Origin: Lamellibrachia satsuma | Lineage: Eukaryota > Annelida > Polychaeta > Sabellida > Siboglinidae | Assembly (NCBI GenBank): GCA_033239005.1 | Contig: BSQZ01000006.1 | Span: 4,797,501-4,861,500 of the forward strand | Length of the DNA stretch: 64,000 nucleotides | Direction: 5' to 3' | In this document: positions 57,790-64,000 of the stretch, in pieces | Layout: each line of letters starts with the position of its first letter | Numbering within the stretch: position 1 is the stretch's first letter | The notes under the pieces: model-generated | Database searches by the model: none | What the model was told of the DNA's origin: nothing | The model's input: only the letters and a program-made list of their open reading frames with translations | Translations under genes and position numbers: made by a program

Positions 57790-57935
57790 GCACGCGTCTG
57801 GCGGTTTCTATGATGGGGTGGGGCAGTGTAATCTAGTTTGATTGGATGATTTTGCCACAACTTGTCTATTTTCCTCTCAAAGGACTGTACCGATGGAGCC
57901 CCTACCACAGACTGTGTGGGAGGCTGTTCTTCTTC
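57790..57935 (-). pseudogene. LINE C-terminal tail scrap
   Basis: The minus frame encodes VVGAPSVQSFERKIDKLWQN and HPIKLDYTA, matching the ...APSVN.FK.RLDK.W....YDY.A end of many endonuclease-RT proteins. Upstream in the same frame is a simple acidic repeat, so the open frame 58046-57774 is a chance fusion. Confidence 0.6.
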
Positions 57936-58080
57936 GTCTTCTTCGTCTTTTCTTTCATCCTTATATTTGTTGTTGTTGTTGTCGTCGCCGTCGCCGTCGT
58001 TGTCGTCGTCTCCTCCTCCTCCTCCGTTCCGCCCCCTCCTCGTCACCAGCCTCTCCCTTCTTCGTCTTTTTCTTCAAGGG
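57930..58080. repeat. pyrimidine-rich TCG/TCT/TTG trinucleotide tract
   Basis: Consecutive TTCTTCGTC, GTTGTTGTTG, TCGCCGTCG and CTCCTCCTC runs, open in all three plus frames and giving spurious poly-Ser/Leu/Arg frames. Confidence 0.85.
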
Positions 58081-58724
58081 TTCGGTTCATTTATATTTGG
58101 CTATTTTCCTAGTATGCTGTGCATTTGGTTTCCGCAATACTACTAGATGATTCTTCTTCATATTATTCTTCTTCAAGATTTGGGTTTATTTACGTTTTAG
58201 TATTTTCGTAGTATGCCTTGAAATGTAAGTATTTTTGAGACACGAACTGTCATTGAATACGAATTATTTTATATTAATTTAACAGTAAATTATAATGTTT
58301 CACAATCACATTGTACAAACAAAAATCTGATGTGCCTTTTATAATCCACCCATGTGTTTCTTTGTAGAGTCTAGATCAGGATAACTTCGATAAGGTTGAT
58401 GAACTTCCCAGAGGATGAATTGAACCGAAAGAAGCTAAAAGTGTACGCGTAATGACTAAAACGTGTTATGTCAGCAATCCAACCTTTACTAGGGAGTCAG
58501 TCTATTTATTGAAGTATTTGAAGATAAATCGCATAATTTTGCAACGACCCACGACCATCGATCTATCTATAAACGCTATTTATTGTTCTCTCTGGTGGCG
58601 AGAGAGAACTCTAATTTTCTATTTTTACGAGCGCCGTCTAGTGGACAGATAGGTCGTCATTTTACGGTGCAGGGGTTATTGGGTTATTTCCGGCCTTGTT
58701 GTCCGCTACGGTATGGTTAGAGAT

Positions 58725-58758
58725 GGCGTACGTCCTTCGATTTACCTCTAAAAAGGTT
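58725..58758 (+). other. possible first coding exon of an unseen gene
   Basis: ATG GCG at 58725 opens MAYVLRFTSKK and ends at AAAAAG followed by the donor-like GTTAGT. The surroundings are CpG-richer than average. The sequence looks like a mitochondrial presequence start, but no following exon could be joined with confidence. A candidate lies near 62440-62501 with donor GTAAGA. Speculative. Confidence 0.2.
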
Positions 58759-58759
58759 A

Positions 58760-61135
58760 GTAAACTAATTGGTTCTACAAACTGGACCTGCACTAAATAG
58801 TTTGCATCATATGTTGCGAAGTAAAACATAATTCGGAGAACTGTCGAATGCCACCCATTTTCGCTAACGACGCTAACAATGTTAAACCGTAGATTTTCTT
58901 GTCCCAATCCGATGGCGATGGCGATGGCGATAGCAGTGTGACATAGCGTTCAATGCCAATGCCGGTTCATGCCATCGACTCAGGACACCGTGTCACCCGG
59001 GGGTATGTTATTCAGCAGTTTTCAACCATGAAAACTGACACATTTCACTGTCAATTCTTCACGCAAGCAGATTCTCCACCACAGGCCAGGCATATACATA
59101 ACATAGTAGGCACTTCAAAGAAAAATTAGATATCATGATAACATTGGCAATTGATTTAAATGAAAGGTGAAATGTACAGGAACCAAAAACTGCTTATTTT
59201 ATTAATATGTCTATTAGATCCAAGGATATTGCATTTTTAATACAGTAAAAAGCGAACATTTTGTGTATCTCGTATACAGAAAAAAGACTCATTTTTGTGT
59301 TTTCTTTCAATCAATCTATGATTAAAATTGCATAACTTTTTTATTTTTTGATATATTTTAATAATTTTTTCAGGAATTGCAAGCACATTAAGTAGGGTCA
59401 TAAATATGCATAATCCAGTCATATCTTTAAGAGTAACTCAGTTAATGCAATTAATAAATCAATATTGGCTAATTAGTTCGTGAAGTCAACTGACCGACAC
59501 ATGTCCATAACTTACATGATTATGAAGATATTTGTATAATTTGTTCAGGGTTTGCAAACTCATTAACCAGGGTCATGATTTTGGTTAAATCGATCTCGCT
59601 CTCCAACTCCAAGATTCAAAATCGGGCGAAATTTCACAAACTAGGGAAACTCAAAAACACCCGTGTGCATTCGCGTAGCAGGAAAATATTTCGTACACAT
59701 ACTAACTAAGACCACTAGAAGAAGTCACGAACACATGGATGGAGTCATAAATAGCTTTGTCTGCTAAACTGACACCAGAAATACACCTATGTCGTCTAAT
59801 CGATGTATTTCACCTTAATTTTGGTTAAATTTTAATCAAAAACAGACCATCATAAAAAGAACTTACTATTGTCCAATCTGCCGCTGTAAGTCACAGAAAG
59901 GAACGGAAACAGTCGACAATACAGGATGTAAAACAAAAGGAGAATCCGGGTGCCGAGAATCGCACAGATAAACTGGCACAATTTTTCGGCAAGCCGCGTG
60001 AGCCACTCAACGGATTTTTTTGAAGTGCCTAAACATAGACAGTCATAATAGACATAGTGATAGTCTTAGGCTTAGTCATTGCCATTTGTGATATAACCTT
60101 TAGGCATACCAGCCCGTACTGAATGAAATATTAAAATTTTAATCGTTCGCCAAATATAATGCAAAATATAATATCACAAATTCTGCGGAAGCAATGTAGG
60201 CACTATACTGTCTGCATTAACACAAAATACAACCACTTGTACTACAAACTATGGCTACAAACTACATATTTTTTAGAACAGAACCTGCATCATTACATTA
60301 TCTCTACAAGTAATATTTACGATGCAATGGAAGCATGCCATTTCACCCTAGTGTTATATTGATATTGCATACTAAATTGCATTTAAGACTGTTTATCTGA
60401 TTATTACAAGAGGTGTTTTTGTGAATCTTGATTGCAATTTACAAACGGTCGATGCAAAGCCAGCGATTGATGTCAACGGCAGCGCAAAACAAACAACACA
60501 TTGACACTCGCTCATTGACATTGTTCACCTACTGTTTCTTGAAAATTGTCAAAGCAATTCTAAGTTGGTTTATGCAGACCCATTTGACATTTTCCCTGGC
60601 GGCAGAAAATTGGGATCCACAACTGGCCGCCTTATATCTAGATCCTCGTAATAACTTGGCACGCAATAAAAAGACATGACTGTAGGTTCCAAGGCAAATA
60701 TGGACAGCTACCAATATATCAGAAATGTAGTTCATAAACTATCTGCCTAGCTAACCAAGGCTCCAATATATGATTTTGAAAACAGCATACCGGTAGGAAA
60801 CATAAACAACATGCATTTCATAAAAATATTGTCATCGCCATCGGGCAGTTAAACATATGTTGTTCCAGGTTGTCTCTGTTGTCCAGTAACTTGACCTTGA
60901 AACTGTGTACTAACAAATTAACAAGTGCATGTATTAGGTATGAACAGTCATGACAAATTAGAGTATATACTTGTAGCGGGGATGACATAAGTTGGTAATA
61001 ATGTGAAGCTTCTTACAAATTGTTTACATATTTAGAATAAACTCTGGGCCAGAGCCACATATTCATACTATTAGTATTATTGTCCAGTTCAACAATAAAC
61101 ACCAGGGTCCAGGCAAATGATAGAATGGATTATCA
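58760..61135. other. intergenic or intronic, nothing recognised
   Basis: AT-rich, reading frames below 85 codons, no motifs that I can support. Confidence 0.4.
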
Positions 61136-61139
61136 GCCA

Positions 61140-62066
61140 GGTTATGACATAGTTCTTTGTAAGCAAGGCATGGTCAGACAGGTCAGTAGTGGAAGAGGTA
61201 TTAATGGTTATGACATAGTTCTTTGTAAGCAAGGCATGGTCAGACAGGTCAGTAGTGGAAGAGGTATTAATGGTTATGACATAGTTCTGTGTAAGCAAGG
61301 CGTGGTCAGACAGGTCAGTAGTGGAAGAGGTATTAATGGTTATGACATAGTTCTGTGTAAGCAAGGCGTGGTCAGACAGGTCAGTAGTGGAAGAGGTATT
61401 AATGGTTATGACATAGTTCTTTGTAAGCAAGGCATGGTCAGACAGGTCAGTAGTGGAAGAGGTATTAATGGTTATGACATAGTTCTTTGTAAGCAAGGCG
61501 TGGTCAGACAGGTCAGTAGTGGAAGAGGTATTAATGGTTATGACATAGTTCTGTGTAAGCAAGGCGTGGTCAGACAGGTCAGTAGTGGAAGAGGTATTAA
61601 TGGTTATGACATAGTTCTGTGTAAGCAAGGCGTGGTCAGACAGGTCAGTAGTGGAAGAGGTATTAATGGTTATGACATAGTTCTGTGTAAGCAAGGCGTG
61701 GTCAGACAGGTCAGTAGTGGAAGAGGTATTAATGGTTATGACATAGTTCTGTGTAAGCAAGGCGTGGTCAGACAGGTCAGTAGTGGAAGAGGTATTAATG
61801 GTTATGACATAGTTCTGTGTAAGCAAGGCGTGGTCAGACAGGTCAGTAGTGGAAGAGGTATTAATGGTTATGACATAGTTCTGTGTAAGCAAGGCGTGGT
61901 CAGACAGGTCAGTAGTGGAAGAGGTATTAATGGTTATGACATAGTTCTGTGTAAGCAAGGCATGGTCAGACAGGTCAGTAGTGGAAGAGGTATTAATGGT
62001 TATGACATAGTTCTGTGTAAGCAAGGCGTGATCAGACAGGTCAGTAGTGGAAGAGGTATTAATGGT
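61140..62066. repeat. 66-bp satellite-like array, 14 copies
   Basis: Fourteen copies of a 66-bp unit (GTTATGACATAGTTCTNTGT, AAGCAAGGCNTGGTCAGACA, GGTCAGTAGTGGAAGAGGTA, TTAATG) differ almost only at two sites: CTTTG/CTGTG and GCATGG/GCGTGG. The unit has no stop in one frame of each strand, giving frames of 345 codons (+) and 329 codons (-) that repeat a 22-residue motif. Homogeneity points to recent expansion. No domain or codon bias supports a protein. Confidence 0.97.
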
Positions 62067-62591
62067 TGCTCGGCACATAATGTGATTTACGTATTATTGA
62101 ATATGACTGAGTCATAGGATAGTTATGTGAATTACATATTATAGAATAATTGAAATGATGAATTGATTTTATAAATTCATCAGAATCTGAATTTAACATT
62201 AATGAAAAGAAACGGTTTCCTCTAACTGTAAGTAAGAGTAGCAATGTAGCATTGGCAGTGATAGTTACATCGTGTGTTTTCTGTTTATTATGGCTGCAGT
62301 ATCAATAGAATTGTTTGGAGAAGATTTATTATGGCTAAATATTCCACCATCGTTTCCACTCCAAGACTGGTCAAGAAGTGTTTTGATTAAATATTTTTGA
62401 TGTATGCGTGTAATTAGTATATATTTTATTATGTTCCAGGCGTGTAGTCAGCTGGTGTCGCTACCGGCAACTGCATAGCAGCCATGTTTGTGCAGCACAG
62501 GTAAGATAAGTGTTAAATAACTGGACATCAATATGTAAATTGTAATATTGTCTTGTTAAAGATCATATGCATATATTCCAGAAATCGTGAT

Positions 62592-62595
<4 letters not shown>
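62067..62595. other. unannotated AT-rich sequence
   Basis: No gene recognised. An acceptor-like TATGTTCCAG ends at 62440 and a donor GTAAGA begins at 62502, so a short exon may lie here, but its frames do not allow a firm call. Confidence 0.35.

Positions 62596-62596
<1 letters not shown>

Positions 62597-62674
<78 letters not shown>
62597..62674. repeat. (TA)n microsatellite
   Basis: A pure TA tract of about 78 bp. Confidence 0.95.
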
Positions 62675-62677
<3 letters not shown>

Positions 62678-62679
62678 AC

Positions 62680-64000
62680 AAACAGTTGTATTACTTTTAT
62701 TAATAGTTTGGAATGCATTAACAAATAATGTTAATGGCTACTTTTCAGTAAAAACTAATTATATCAGTGGCAATGTAGCACCAATCAGTTTGACATTTCG
62801 CTTGGCATTGCCCGTACGGAGTCAGCATATGAAGTCAGTCTGGCCAAACGAACATCAACAAACATTGTCATTCCACAGCAACGCAGAATATCTGCGTAAG
62901 TGAAAAGTCTATGTTGCAGTGGGGCAAAAACCAATGAATTTGGATGTGACATCAGTTTCATTATTTGAAACACTATTAAAACACTACAACATATATATAT
63001 TTTAAATAATAGTTAGCGTAGACCGAGAGGCACTTTGTGCACTGTGCTATGACAAAATCTCAAAGCCAAGGCCAGGGCAGGCCAATGCAAAGACGAGGCA
63101 GCTCTACTCAAAAGTTAGATCGACACAGTTGTTAAAAATTACATATATCAAGATATTTCAGCAGTAAAATCGTACAGTGTCCACATATTTCCCCACATGT
63201 TCCAATATTCCGAACCAAACCACTGAGTAACGCAAAGAATAAGGAGGCTGCTGGTCCAACTTCCAAGGCTATGCTAGGGCTAGACTAGACTCAGCGATTG
63301 TGTCAACTAGTATTAGCTTGTACAAACTAAACGTGGAATTTAAAAACTGTTTGATAAATAAATATGCATGGTACTAGCAAAACAACACTATTGTAAATGC
63401 ATTTATGTTATTTTGATGCCAATGAATCAGACCTGGTTTGACACAACTCGCCGCTGTTGCTACTAACTTTGTTTTTGTGACTGTGACCACGCTGTTGACT
63501 CGTACATGTATGGAATGACTTGAACTGATAAGTTTATCTCAGTTGCACCATCAGAATTGCTGTCGCTCGAAATTTTGGGTGATCTAAATCTTGCTAACAG
63601 TTAAGTGCCAATGAACCGGCGTAGGCGTAGTTGGTTTGTTTGGCCAAAATTATGTCATGCAGCCTGATATTTACCAGCAAAAATCCACAAATTGGTTTCG
63701 GAAAGTGTCTTCAGGAATTTACGTATGTCTCCCGTTTTATGACTAAATTAATGTAACTTTTTACAATTTCATGACTGAATATGAATAAGGGGATACAGTT
63801 CTATCCACATGATACTAGCATTATTAAGATGGCTAGGACTGCTTACACGTCCATTAATTTCTTTATTTTTCTCCATCAGCATACCAATATTTAATTGAAT
63901 GTCCATGGCATAAATAACCATGTTATACTATTTAATGTCATATTTTGTCTTTAACTATTACTTACTTATACCGTTCGTACCCTAGTTGGTGCATGAGGCC
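62680..64000. other. window end, nothing recognised
   Basis: Short frames only. No recognisable repeat or gene. Confidence 0.4.

Noticed and set aside
57774..58046. A 90-codon acidic protein gene on the minus strand
   Set aside because: The acidic part is a trinucleotide repeat and the rest is a LINE C-terminal tail.
61080..62117. 345-codon plus-strand and 329-codon minus-strand reading frames as repeat-protein genes
   Set aside because: Both are produced by a 66-bp array whose unit is divisible by 3 and stop-free on both strands. There are no splice sites, signal or domain, and the same openness on both strands argues against selection for coding.

Overview
This is animal nuclear DNA, not a prokaryotic window. 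It has three spliced genes with GT/AG introns, long introns, many microsatellites and minisatellites, and remnants of LINEs, SINEs, hAT-like MITEs, a DIRS-like element and a Polinton-like element. The proteins are of bilaterian type and the transposon mix is typical of marine invertebrates such as molluscs, lancelets, hemichordates or echinoderms. I cannot name the species.

Three host genes can be built exon by exon. A FUT10/FUT11-type protein O-fucosyltransferase lies on + (11610-13713, two coding exons, 487 aa). A MARCHF1/MARCHF8-type membrane RING-CH ubiquitin ligase lies on + (17401-38761, three coding exons, about 274 aa, two introns of about 10 kb each). Prefoldin subunit 1 lies on - (57306 down to 45087, four coding exons, 129 aa). 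They are unrelated housekeeping or secretory-pathway genes. Nothing suggests that they work together.

Layout: 0-11 kb is repeat-rich intergenic DNA. It holds a decayed CR1/L2-like LINE, a 40-bp minisatellite, a frameshifted Polinton-like relic, CA/TA/CATA tracts and a DIRS-like RNase H scrap. From 11 to 17 kb come FUT11, an exactly bounded hAT-type MITE just after its stop codon, and a 33-bp minisatellite. From 17 to 39 kb comes the MARCHF1/8 gene, with a 29/30-bp minisatellite with higher-order structure, SINE and LINE fragments and a dispersed repeat family in its introns. From 39 to 45 kb there is mostly unannotatable intergenic DNA. From 45 to 57 kb comes PFDN1. Its 8.9-kb intron 2 contains nested mobile DNA: outer CAGGC-type inverted termini, then an inner element with 30-bp inverted repeats, repeated subterminal motifs and a decayed gene of an abundant invertebrate family, interrupted by a nearly full-length but broken LINE. 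From 57 to 64 kb there are LINE and microsatellite sequences and a very homogeneous 66-bp array.

The best candidate for something undescribed is the nested inverted-repeat element in PFDN1 intron 2 (46422-54118). All calls come from reading the sequence. No database search was run.
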